A DNA stretch of 16,364 nt from Candidatus Peribacterales bacterium (GCA_021731345.1 JAKFXO010000012.1:1-16364); one strand, 5' to 3'; shown: positions 7,334 through 14,606, numbered from the stretch's first letter. Notes: generated by a model not told the origin, from the letters alone. Numbers and translations are program-made.

Positions 7334-8509
7334 ATGGGAACAAAAGTGAAAACTCAGGCAGGTCCGTATGACGCCCCGTATGCAGCGGGAGAGGGAGCTG
7401 AATCACAATTCAAGACACACTACATTGAGTATTCGCCACGCAGCGCGCATTTGGTTCTCGCGCGCAACGTCGAACGTTCCGTGGTGGACCTGCGACTGGC
7501 GACGGCATGTAGCCTTGCCCATCAGCTCGGTTCCGTGAAATGCGACTGCGGTACGCAGCTTCGGATGGCACAGAAACAACTTGCCCAAACCGACAACGGA
7601 GCGATGATGATTTACTCGCTCGGAGAGGACCATGAAGGCCGCGGCGCAGGCGAGCTCAATCACGTCCGGGCATATGTCCTTCAGCACAGGGAGCGCATAG
7701 ACACAGTGACATCCTATAAAGGACTCGGCATCGACGTCGACCCACGAAACTATGGCCAGCAAGTTCACATCATGCGTAAGTTCGCACTGCACGAAAGAAA
7801 ACGAAAAGTGCGGGTTCTGACGAACAATCCCGGCAAAGTGCTTCCTCTGAAAGAAGCTGGCTTCAACGCGGAGCAGCTGCTGCTCAATGCGCCCATCACG
7901 AAATTTAACTACGGACAACTTCTGTCACGTCAGACAGGGCTCGGACACACTTTCAAAGACGATCTGAGCTCCATATCCGTCGAGGGCGCGATCAAGCTTC
8001 GGACGAATGGCGAACTCGATAACGTCGATTATTCCGTAAACCCGGATATTGTTGGAGAAAACGGCACACGCTACGGCCCTTTCCCTCTCCCTTACGCCAT
8101 CGATGGCAACGACGAAGGTCGCATCCAAGAACTTGATACCTATTACTACATCATCGATGAACGGATGTATTTCGTGCTGCATCGGCTCGGTGCTCCGCCA
8201 ACTTCGTCGGCAGAAGTGGAGACGATGTCCGCTTGTCTTCCCGGACATGTTCTCGGCTCAACCCTCTGCACATGTCGTACGAAACTGAAAAAAGTGATGC
8301 AGGGTATGGATCCAAATTCGCCCGAAAAATCTCCAGTGCTCATCTTCGCTCTCGGTTACTACGACAGGCAGGCAAACTTAAAACCCGACGAAGTTCTTGC
8401 GCACGTCAGAGGCGATGCCGACAGGAGAGAGCTGCGCCCTGATCATCCACACGCGAAAATAATCCTCGAACACATGGGCGTGCGTGACCCTCAAACGTTC
8501 TCAGAGTGA
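7334..8509 (+). CDS. GTP cyclohydrolase II-like protein with two tandem GCH2-type domains
   Basis: 391 residues. The first domain (about 30-185) has Cys59, Cys70 and Cys72 in the zinc spacing of GCH2 (C-x10-C-D-C-G), Tyr94, EGRGAGE (101-107) in place of the usual QEGRGIGL, DPRNY (136-140) with the DxR pair, and LTNNPGKV (162-169). The second (about 245-383) begins YGPFPLPY, keeps Cys301, Cys312 and Cys314 with identical spacing (C-x10-C-T-C-R), but lacks the Tyr, EGRG, DxR and LTNNP segments. Known: GCH2 opens GTP to a ribosylaminopyrimidine for riboflavin. The changed loop and duplicated zinc domain suggest a different substrate or product, or a regulatory second half. No other riboflavin gene is nearby. 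It converges with the DUF84 gene (7-nt gap). No SD is seen; TATTTT at 7309-7314 is a weak -10. Confidence 0.8.
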   Translation: MGTKVKTQAGPYDAPYAAGEGAESQFKTHYIEYSPRSAHLVLARNVERSVVDLRLATACSLAHQLGSVKCDCGTQLRMAQKQLAQTDNGAMMIYSLGEDHEGRGAGELNHVRAYVLQHRERIDTVTSYKGLGIDVDPRNYGQQVHIMRKFALHERKRKVRVLTNNPGKVLPLKEAGFNAEQLLLNAPITKFNYGQLLSRQTGLGHTFKDDLSSISVEGAIKLRTNGELDNVDYSVNPDIVGENGTRYGPFPLPYAIDGNDEGRIQELDTYYYIIDERMYFVLHRLGAPPTSSAEVETMSACLPGHVLGSTLCTCRTKLKKVMQGMDPNSPEKSPVLIFALGYYDRQANLKPDEVLAHVRGDADRRELRPDHPHAKIILEHMGVRDPQTFSE

Positions 8510-8516
8510 TCGGTGC

Positions 8517-9086
8517 TTAGGCTGTAGGCTTCCGAAGATTGCGCAAATTTTCCGAACGCTGCAAAAGCTGTCCGATAGCAGCAAGTAATCCAACGCGCAG
8601 GACATCTGCACGCTTCAACACTCCTCCTGAGAGAAAATCGTGAGTATCGGTCGCGTCTGCAGGCGCGCGTTCCGCAATGACAGAACCAATGGTCGTTGTG
8701 TCGAATCCACGACGACGCGCTTCTTCTACGTCTGCGGATGAATACTCGACTCCGGTACATGTTCCCACTCCCTCATTGCCTTCGGCATCGCGTGCTATGA
8801 CCCATCCGCAATCGAAATGTGATTCTTGTCCGTTATTCATAACCGGGAAAACACCTCCCTCCATCGAGACGAAGAGATCAAAACGCGTGTCGCCAACGAG
8901 CTCGACAAGTCGAGCCATACGATTACGCGCACCCTGCAAAGTTTCCTCTTGTCCATAAGGCTGTTCATTGACACCCGACGCGACCTTGAAACCCTGAATA
9001 TGGAGCTCAGGCATAAATATCCCTTCACTTGCCTCGCGGACGGCACCGACTTTATGAGGGCTAGTGGAGGAAACGGCAATATTCAT
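8517..9086 (-). CDS. DUF84/YjjX-type inosine/xanthosine triphosphatase-like protein
   Basis: I take ATG at 9084-9086 (189 residues) because the product then starts MNIAVSSTSPHKVGAV, the expected first strand and substrate loop; a farther start at 9143 would overlap the upstream gene. Family signature: SGVNEQPYGQEETLQGARNR (37-56) and SMEGG (73-77), then THDFLSGGVLKRADV near the C-terminus. Members (E. coli YjjX, archaeal Mj0226 relatives) hydrolyse non-canonical purine triphosphates such as ITP and XTP, a nucleotide-pool cleaning role in the cytoplasm. It lies 14 nt after the TrpF-like gene and is probably co-transcribed with it from 9930-9960. Placed beside two GTP-opening enzyme homologues, it may clear aberrant purine nucleotides; that link is inference. 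Confidence 0.85.
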   Translation of the reverse strand: MNIAVSSTSPHKVGAVREASEGIFMPELHIQGFKVASGVNEQPYGQEETLQGARNRMARLVELVGDTRFDLFVSMEGGVFPVMNNGQESHFDCGWVIARDAEGNEGVGTCTGVEYSSADVEEARRRGFDTTTIGSVIAERAPADATDTHDFLSGGVLKRADVLRVGLLAAIGQLLQRSENLRNLRKPTA

Positions 9087-9100
9087 AATGGAAAGAGGAT

Positions 9101-9922
9101 CTATTTGACCATTGTCGCGGCATTCTGACTTTTCGTAAGCCAAGCGCGCACTAGTTCTGGGTCGACGACGTCGCTTCCAGGGGTTCGCAATTTTGTTTCG
9201 GAATCCATGGACATTGGTCCATGCCTGCGTGCGACAGACGGATACTCAGTCTCAATATTGTCGGGACCCAAACCTCCCGCCATACCAATCCTTACATCGG
9301 GCGCTGCACGGCGCACCAAACCAATGAGATGATCCATCTGTTCCGGCGTGGCTTTCTTGCCCGTTCCGGCTGACAGATCCACGAGCACGTGCCGTAGATG
9401 AGTCCGACACACATCGAGATACGCAAGAACGGCGTCATCACCAAGACGCACGAGCTCGCTACCGAGCGCGTAAATGATTGGTGTATCAGGTATGCCTTCT
9501 TTGAATTTCGCCAGCTCATGCGGACGCACTGTTCCGTTCAATTGAAACGAATGCACTTTCTGCAAATCGAGTGCGTCGGCTGCGGCAAGCGCATCAGCTT
9601 GAAAAGGACGAGAGTACCGCGCAAGTAGATCATCAAGATTCGCAAAATCATTTCCTTGAGTGTAATCGCGACAATCAAAATGAACTGAGAGCTTAGCAAT
9701 ATCTGGATTGATCTGATCGGCTGCATCGGCAAGTCCTGCAAGTGTTGCCACTTTCCGCGTTTTCACACGCGTGTCGTTTGCGACAGTTTCAGCACTAACC
9801 GCGACACCGAGTACAAGATCATGACTGCTCTGCAATTTTCTGGCAGATAAGAGGTGTGCTGTCATCGGTCCAATGTGCTCAGGCTGTAGCGCACTAGCGC
9901 AGATGTAGGGCTTTTCAGGCAT
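9101..9922 (-). CDS. TrpF-like (phosphoribosylanthranilate isomerase-type) TIM barrel, orphan
   Basis: Start ATG at 9920-9922 (273 residues). A longer frame to 10057 would run through the promoter and is rejected. The N-terminus PYICASALQPEHIG resembles TrpF KICGxTxPEDA and keeps the catalytic Cys (Cys8). HVLVDLSAGTG (178-188) matches the LLDAxxGGTG strand and keeps the catalytic Asp (Asp182). MAGGLGPDNI (214-223) and MDSETKLRTPGSDVVDPELV (239-258) match the phosphate-binding end of TrpF. TrpF is normally about 200-220 residues, so this one is longer. Known TrpF chemistry is an Amadori rearrangement of a phosphoribosylamine. No other trp gene is in the window, so a related substrate is possible. 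First gene of a two-gene unit with the DUF84 gene; probably leaderless. Confidence 0.7.
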   Translation of the reverse strand: MPEKPYICASALQPEHIGPMTAHLLSARKLQSSHDLVLGVAVSAETVANDTRVKTRKVATLAGLADAADQINPDIAKLSVHFDCRDYTQGNDFANLDDLLARYSRPFQADALAAADALDLQKVHSFQLNGTVRPHELAKFKEGIPDTPIIYALGSELVRLGDDAVLAYLDVCRTHLRHVLVDLSAGTGKKATPEQMDHLIGLVRRAAPDVRIGMAGGLGPDNIETEYPSVARRHGPMSMDSETKLRTPGSDVVDPELVRAWLTKSQNAATMVK

Positions 9923-9929
9923 AGGAGAC

Positions 9930-9966
9930 CTATATTTGACTAAACTTAAAAATAAGTCAATATAGT
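9930..9966. promoter_or_regulatory. Near-symmetric bidirectional promoter (TrpF-like gene left, small EamA gene right)
   Basis: CTATATTTGACT (9930-9941) and AGTCAATATAG (9955-9965) form an inverted repeat with one extra T and a 13-nt centre. Rightward: TTGACT (9936-9941), 19 nt, TATAGT (9961-9966). Leftward: TTGACT (from 9955-9960), 18 nt, AATATA (9931-9936), 8 nt before the TrpF-like ATG. Each -35 lies inside the other promoter, so the two would compete and could share one regulator. Confidence 0.65.
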
Positions 9967-9969
9967 ACG

Positions 9970-10046
9970 CTGCAACTTTGGTGGTTGCAGGCGTGTTCTT
10001 ACACATCGTCGTGAAGGATCTTGTGCGCGAAAGCGCACGCATCTTG
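9970..10046 (+). promoter_or_regulatory. Structured 5' leader of the small EamA gene
   Basis: The leader of about 83 nt holds hairpin CTGCAAC/GTTGCAG (9970-9976 and 9984-9990, 7-nt loop), a small GTGT-TCTT-ACAC hairpin, and GTGCGC-GAAA-GCGCAC (10023-10038) with a GNRA loop. The last can extend through AGGAT/ATCTT toward the SD at 10044-10049. It could be a regulatory RNA; it matches no riboswitch class I know. Confidence 0.35.
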
Positions 10047-10055
10047 GAGATAACC

Positions 10056-10487
10056 ATGAAACAGAACGTCTACCTGATCATCATTTTCGCAAACGTGTTC
10101 CTGACCTTGGGCAATGCCTTGCTCGGGCGAAAACTCGGGCATATTCCCACCTTCAATATCTTGCTGCTCCTTTGGGGCGGCAAGCTCATTGTCGGTGGCA
10201 TGGCATACGGCTGCTTCCGACAAGGGAGCATGTTTGACCTCCGCTGGGAGGTTGCACTTGCCATTGTTGGCGTCGGCATGGTGTGCGGACTCGGAGAAGG
10301 CTTGCTCTTTGCGGGGCTCGCAAAGAATACGAACCTTGTGGCAGCACTTGGCTGTCTCTATCCGCTGCTCCTTCTCTTTTGGGCATTTTTGCTCACTAGA
10401 GAACCTCCAAATCGTGAAATCGTGATTGCTGTAGCGCTTGCTGCAGCATCAATGTTCTTCGCGTATCGCGGAACATTGTCCCCTTAA
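10056..10487 (+). CDS. Half-size EamA/DMT-type membrane protein (5 predicted helices)
   Basis: The ATG at 10056-10058 is preceded by GGAG six to seven nt upstream (TTGGAGATAACC), the best SD in the window, so I reject the longer frame from 9978. The product has 143 residues with hydrophobic helices at about 4-22, 33-52, 66-84, 90-110 and 120-137, i.e. one EamA repeat rather than the usual two. The segment LFAGLAKNTNLVAALGCLYPLL (about 86-107) is typical of the second half of an EamA repeat. Half-size members are expected to work as dimers that move small metabolites or cations across the inner membrane. It is read divergently from the TrpF-like/DUF84 pair out of a shared promoter and has a structured leader, so it may export or import a compound linked to those enzymes; the substrate is unknown. 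Confidence 0.8.
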   Translation: MKQNVYLIIIFANVFLTLGNALLGRKLGHIPTFNILLLLWGGKLIVGGMAYGCFRQGSMFDLRWEVALAIVGVGMVCGLGEGLLFAGLAKNTNLVAALGCLYPLLLLFWAFLLTREPPNREIVIAVALAAASMFFAYRGTLSP

Positions 10488-10511
10488 CCGAAAGGATCCA
10501 ACACGACGTAT

Positions 10512-10539
10512 ACCCGCTCTGCTTCTCAGCAGAGCGGGT
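10512..10539 (+). terminator. Stem-loop after the small EamA gene (probable terminator)
   Basis: ACCCGCTCTGCT, loop TCTC, AGCAGAGCGGGT make a perfect 12-bp stem, 25 nt after the stop codon. The tail TTCGTC is not T-rich, so termination may be weak; its position between two same-strand genes still favours a terminator. Confidence 0.65.
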
Positions 10540-10608
10540 TCGTCACTGCATGCCACAATAAGCGCGCCCTTGACTCATGGAAACGAAGTAGGAGAAGCTA
10601 CGACACTT

Positions 10609-11832
10609 ATGAAGAAATCCCCCGAACTCAACGATGCATTTTCTGTTCAGGATCCAGCCCTGACGACCAACCCTAGTATTCTCATTACAATTGAGGCGGC
10701 ACTCGTAAACGCACGTCAAAAATTTGCAGATAATCCAAAGCTCAGCTTCGCGATCGATGAACTTTCGCAACTTGCAAAACTCGGAGTCCCGGTACGAGAT
10801 CTCTGTAGAAGTCGTTTGCGCTGGCAAAGTTCATTGGCACTATCTCGAGATGAAAATGATACGTTGCGTGAGATCCTTCAAGATGTGCAGGGCGAAATCC
10901 AGTTGGCACTTCTAGAACTTCGTGACTGGAAAAAACCACTCCTCGCCCAAGAAATCATCACGCACCCGATTCCTCGTTATGGCGAAGCACCATGGTATCT
11001 AGGATCCTTTGTATGGGATGATGGTGCATCTGGTATCACGGGGTCACTGAATGCCGATCCTCATCTGATGTACATCCGAACACCGCAACAATTTGTGCGC
11101 TCTGGCGATAATCTAACGCCGGGCTCATTTCTTGAACGTGAACCTTTCCGTGAACGACAAATAGTCATACGCATGCACTCCGAATGTCTCCTTGGAGATT
11201 CGATTGTCAGCCAAGGACGATGTGACTGTGGCCAACAATTTTGTAACGCGATGGATGCAATCAACCAAGAAGAGGCGGGTGCAGTGATTTATCTGCGACA
11301 AGAAGGCCGCGGCATCGGACTGAGAGACAAACTGCCAGCGCTTGGCCTCGCTGACGGACGACTCAAGGGCGAATGGGTGGGCGGAACGTACGACACAGAA
11401 ACGGCGATGACGGCACTAGGCCATCAAAAAGGTGACTTCCGTCAATTCGGCTTTGCGTTGCGAATGCTACGCAGCCTCGGACCAATAGGAAAAATCCAAT
11501 TGATCACAGATAATCCTCGTAAAGCTCTTCTCTTTAGTAAGGCGGGCTATGACGTAGAACTGCTCGACGCAGCAGGGACGGCATTAACACTGGAGAATTT
11601 GATGGAGTTTCTCGTAAAAATAAAACTTGGATACAAGATTCCATGGCAGAGAATCATGTCTGTCACATCACATATTCAAGAACTGCAAGATGGCGGAAGG
11701 ATTGATCCAACACTGTTGAAAATTCTGATCGAAATTCTTGACTACGTCGAAGACCGAACCGAACATACTGTACCTGAACCCCTCGTCCAACTACTGCGTT
11801 CAGCACGCGTAAAACTAACAACAGGTGGCTAA
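10609..11832 (+). CDS. GTP cyclohydrolase II with long N-terminal extension
   Basis: ATG at 10609-10611 gives 407 residues; the frame is open farther upstream, but that part overlaps the terminator and preceding gene. The catalytic domain (about 185-320) is canonical: RMHSECLLGD (188-197), RCDCG (204-208) with zinc ligands Cys193, Cys205 and Cys207, VIYLRQEGRGIGL (226-238), DFRQF (276-280) with the DxR pair, and LITDNPRKA (298-306). It should convert GTP to the ribosylaminopyrimidine phosphate plus formate and pyrophosphate. Relative to E. coli RibA (about 196 residues) it has roughly 150 extra residues at the N-terminus, mostly helical, plus an insertion near 246-258 and an extra C-terminal 80. 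Such extensions occur in non-riboflavin GCH2 relatives such as Urc1. No other rib gene is in the window. SD-like GGAG is 14 nt upstream, too far. Convergent with the YtxH-like gene (4-nt gap). Confidence 0.88.
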   Translation: MKKSPELNDAFSVQDPALTTNPSILITIEAALVNARQKFADNPKLSFAIDELSQLAKLGVPVRDLCRSRLRWQSSLALSRDENDTLREILQDVQGEIQLALLELRDWKKPLLAQEIITHPIPRYGEAPWYLGSFVWDDGASGITGSLNADPHLMYIRTPQQFVRSGDNLTPGSFLEREPFRERQIVIRMHSECLLGDSIVSQGRCDCGQQFCNAMDAINQEEAGAVIYLRQEGRGIGLRDKLPALGLADGRLKGEWVGGTYDTETAMTALGHQKGDFRQFGFALRMLRSLGPIGKIQLITDNPRKALLFSKAGYDVELLDAAGTALTLENLMEFLVKIKLGYKIPWQRIMSVTSHIQELQDGGRIDPTLLKILIEILDYVEDRTEHTVPEPLVQLLRSARVKLTTGG

Positions 11833-11836
11833 GCAC

Positions 11837-12208
11837 TTAGCTCTTCTTCGCCTTCACCGCAGCCTTGCGCACTGTGTGTGAGGACTTACGGACGTTTCCG
11901 ACCACGCGCTTGGCCTCTTTCATCTTGGCGCCAAGAAACTTCTGTACTTCGTCTTTGGCAGAGCTGTAGTAATCCTGAACGTAGCTCTTACCATCGGCAA
12001 TACGGTCATCCAGACCATGCTGCTCTGCAAGCTGGCGAACCTCTTTCGCAACAACCTGACCGTCTGTAGAGAGGTGCTTACCAAGAATCTTGGCAGCTTC
12101 CGTAGAGTCTTTTGCGTCCATCATTTCCGTACGAAGCTTCTTGTTGCTGAAGACATAACCGGCCATGGCGCCACCAAGTGTGCCGAGAAGGAAAGTAAGT
12201 TTTTTCAT
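11837..12208 (-). CDS. YtxH-like small membrane-anchored protein
   Basis: 123 residues. An N-terminal glycine-rich helix (MKKLTFLLGTLGGAMAGYVF, residues 1-20) is followed by a charged, mainly helical tail that ends in Lys/Ala-rich VRKAAVKAKKS. This is the layout of YtxH/gas-vesicle-like small proteins, whose role is mostly unknown; some respond to general stress. It would sit in the inner membrane with the basic tail in the cytoplasm, perhaps touching nucleic acid or membrane lipid (inference). The ATG has no SD but follows a good promoter at 12239-12267 with a leader of about 25 nt. The gene ends 4 nt from the convergent GTP cyclohydrolase II stop. Confidence 0.65.
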   Translation of the reverse strand: MKKLTFLLGTLGGAMAGYVFSNKKLRTEMMDAKDSTEAAKILGKHLSTDGQVVAKEVRQLAEQHGLDDRIADGKSYVQDYYSSAKDEVQKFLGAKMKEAKRVVGNVRKSSHTVRKAAVKAKKS

Positions 12209-12238
12209 GAGATTTTGGGGTAGGTAGAAGAGAGGTGA

Positions 12239-12267
12239 ATACTAGCATTGTAGACGCACGGTGTCAC
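12239..12267 (-). promoter_or_regulatory. Promoter of the YtxH-like gene, overlapping the uvrC stop codon
   Basis: Minus strand: GTGACA (12262-12267, 5 of 6), 17-nt spacer, TAGTAT (12239-12244) with a TGC extended -10. The -35 covers the uvrC TGA stop (12264-12266). This lets the small gene be expressed apart from uvrC. Confidence 0.7.
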
Positions 12268-14606
12268 GAAACGTTACGCGGAAAACGCTTGCGAAGCTCC
12301 AAAAGTTGCGACTGCGTAAGCACTGTCAGAAGATCATCATCAGACGCCTCTATGACACCATCAGCGGAACCAAAACGTTTCAGGAGTGCTGGACGCGTCT
12401 GATCACCGATGCCTGGTACTTCATCCAGCTTCGAACGCGTCATGGTGAGATCGAGTCTTTTTTCACGTCGAGCATTTGCAAACCTGTGCGCCTCGTCTCG
12501 GACACGCTGCAAAAGGAACCGCGCCGGTGAATCAGTAGGGACAATAAGAGGGAAAGACTCAGCAGGCAGGAAAATTTCCTCCTCACGTTTGGCAAGACCT
12601 GCAACAGGAATATCTAGCCCTAGAGCGTCTAAAGCCTCTTTGACAGCGGATAACTGTCCCTTTCCACCATCAATAAGAAGGAGATCTGGATGATCCGTAA
12701 ACGAGTCATCCGGTTTTTTCTTCGCTGCCTGATACATCATGATCATGCCGGGCGAAGCCTTCGGATTTTCCGTTGCACATTCGTCCAATTTTTTCTGGAG
12801 TGGCTCTGGTGGCGTTTCAATCTGTTGGAATCCGAGCTCAGCAAAAAATTCGAAATCAGCATTATCTGACGCATGAACATAGACTTTCCCTTTTGTGAGT
12901 TGCTTGAGCGTCATCTTTGCGAGAACGTTTTTTAGTGTCGTTGTGGCATAGTCATCCTTCACCCAGAGCGAGCGAAGACACACTATTTTTCCTGGATACT
13001 CGAAGATGCGGCAGAAACCGAGAAGTTCTTTGTCTTTCCGAGCCACAGAAAACTCTTTCAGAGAAATCACATCTTTTCCAATGTCGCATGCCTTGTTTTC
13101 CCGCATCCCTTCCATGGTTTTTTCGTCCCCTTTCTTTGCCTTTCCGATGACGATCCCCTCTTTTTTAAAGCGTTCAACGAGTGTTTTGAGATCATCTGTC
13201 AGATAATTAAGTCTACGACGAAGTGTTTCTTTGATCGATTTGTAATCATCGATCGCTCCGGACTGCACCGTCTTCATGTTAAAGCTTCGATAATGTTCAC
13301 GCTTCGGTTTTCCATTCACGAACACGACCATGCTTCCGACCGTCGCAGTACCGCCTAGATGCGAAATATCGTAGCCCTCGATTCTGCGAGGTGAACTGGG
13401 CAAACGTACGAGTGATGCAAGCTCTGTGAGCGCACCTTCAACTGTTTTGATCTCAGCCTCCCACGCAGCAAACTGTTGCTGTACTTTTTCTTCCGCGTTC
13501 CTCTCGGCCATCTCCAAAAGTTTCGATTTTTTACCTCGTTCCGGGACGATGAGACGCACACTTTTGCCTCGTCGTTGACCGAGCCACGTTGTCAGTAATT
13601 CGGCTTCAGGAAGCGCTTCGCTCAAGATGATGACATCAGGAAGGTCCTGCGTATCCTCATAATACTGCGGAAGAAATTGCCCCATCGCATCTGCGGCGTT
13701 TTCTGCCTCACCTTTGAGAGCGAATGCCATCTGTTCAATCACTTTCCCGTCACGCTCACGCAGTAACACGACCTGAATTTTTCCGTGGCTGAGCGCAATA
13801 CCAAACACGTCCGCATTTTCGCCAGACACATCAGAAACAATCTGACGTTTTTCCAAATCTTCAATGAATTTTACGACATCACGCAGTCTTGCCGCACGTT
13901 CGAATTTCTTATCAGCGGCGGCCTGCTTCATCTGATTCACGGCGCTTTTTTTCACTGACTCCACGCTGCCACGGAAGAACCGTTCCACGACTGCAACTCT
14001 CTCGGAGTAATCCTCTTTCGCCACTGCTCCGATACAGAGCCCACAACACTTGCCGATCTGCTGATCCAGACAGGGCGTTCCTGGCAGCTCCTTGCCCTCA
14101 TTGAGCAAATCAAGTGACTTCTTGCAGGCGCGAAAACGGAGGATCGAATCCAGCATTTCGATGGTCTGATGCGTGCTTCGTGCCCCAAGAAAAGGCCCGA
14201 AGTAACGAGCGCCGTCATCCTCCAATCTGCGCACGACATCAATACGTGGATACTCCTCACGCGAGATGCGAACGTACACGTATCCTTTGTCATCTTTCAG
14301 CAAGACATTGTACTTCGGTTTCGTCTGCTTGATGAGATTGGACTCAAGAATGAATGCCTCAAGCTCGCTCGTCACTACCGTCACTTCAAAATCTGCGATC
14401 TGCCTCACCATCATCTCCGTCCACGGCGAACGTTTCACACCGTCTTGGACATACGTCGTCATGCGCTTTTTCAAGTTCTTCGCTTTGCCGACATAGAGGA
14501 TGTTTTTGTCTGCATCGAGCCAACGGTACACACCGGGTTCACCCGGAACTTTGGCGACTCTTCTGCGGAGAACTGCCTGCCTGCTATCTGGTTTCGGTGC
14601 CTTCAC
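12264..14606 (-). CDS. uvrC: Excinuclease ABC subunit C with GNAT-like insertion in its RNase H half
   Basis: 780 residues from GTG at 14604-14606 (an in-frame stop lies just upstream); typical UvrC has about 600. It makes both incisions in nucleotide excision repair with UvrA and UvrB. GIY-YIG nuclease: PGVYRWL (24-30) and YVGKAKNLKKR (38-48). UVR motif for UvrB contact about 219-253. RNase H-like half: EGYDISHLGGT (410-420, Asp413), DDYKSIKETLRRR (453-465), then after the insertion DLLLIDGGKGQL (641-652, Asp646) and RVRDEAHRFA (701-710, His707). Helix-hairpin-helix near 726-760. Residues about 470-636 are extra; 510-605 read like a GNAT fold (FSVARKDKELLGF, LRSLWVKDDY, FFAELGFQQIE) with the acetyl-CoA loop lost. 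The nuclease residues remain, so repair activity is likely kept. Confidence 0.93.
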   Translation of the reverse strand: MKAPKPDSRQAVLRRRVAKVPGEPGVYRWLDADKNILYVGKAKNLKKRMTTYVQDGVKRSPWTEMMVRQIADFEVTVVTSELEAFILESNLIKQTKPKYNVLLKDDKGYVYVRISREEYPRIDVVRRLEDDGARYFGPFLGARSTHQTIEMLDSILRFRACKKSLDLLNEGKELPGTPCLDQQIGKCCGLCIGAVAKEDYSERVAVVERFFRGSVESVKKSAVNQMKQAAADKKFERAARLRDVVKFIEDLEKRQIVSDVSGENADVFGIALSHGKIQVVLLRERDGKVIEQMAFALKGEAENAADAMGQFLPQYYEDTQDLPDVIILSEALPEAELLTTWLGQRRGKSVRLIVPERGKKSKLLEMAERNAEEKVQQQFAAWEAEIKTVEGALTELASLVRLPSSPRRIEGYDISHLGGTATVGSMVVFVNGKPKREHYRSFNMKTVQSGAIDDYKSIKETLRRRLNYLTDDLKTLVERFKKEGIVIGKAKKGDEKTMEGMRENKACDIGKDVISLKEFSVARKDKELLGFCRIFEYPGKIVCLRSLWVKDDYATTTLKNVLAKMTLKQLTKGKVYVHASDNADFEFFAELGFQQIETPPEPLQKKLDECATENPKASPGMIMMYQAAKKKPDDSFTDHPDLLLIDGGKGQLSAVKEALDALGLDIPVAGLAKREEEIFLPAESFPLIVPTDSPARFLLQRVRDEAHRFANARREKRLDLTMTRSKLDEVPGIGDQTRPALLKRFGSADGVIEASDDDLLTVLTQSQLLELRKRFPRNVS

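Noticed and set aside
9978..10055. Longer N-terminus for the small EamA protein from a TTG at 9978
   Set aside because: A good SD precedes the ATG at 10056, and the extra 26 residues coincide with the RNA hairpins and add no recognisable segment.
9970..10055. Known guanidine (mini-ykkC) or fluoride riboswitch
   Set aside because: The loops are TTTGGTG, TCTT and GAAA; the paired ACGR loops of guanidine-II and the conserved fluoride core are absent.
9923..10057. Longer N-terminus for the TrpF-like protein
   Set aside because: It would translate through the bidirectional promoter, and family alignment begins at PYICAS just after the ATG at 9922.
10438..10608. 57-residue upstream extension of the second GTP cyclohydrolase II
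   Set aside because: It overlaps the small EamA gene and its stem-loop terminator and has no start signal.
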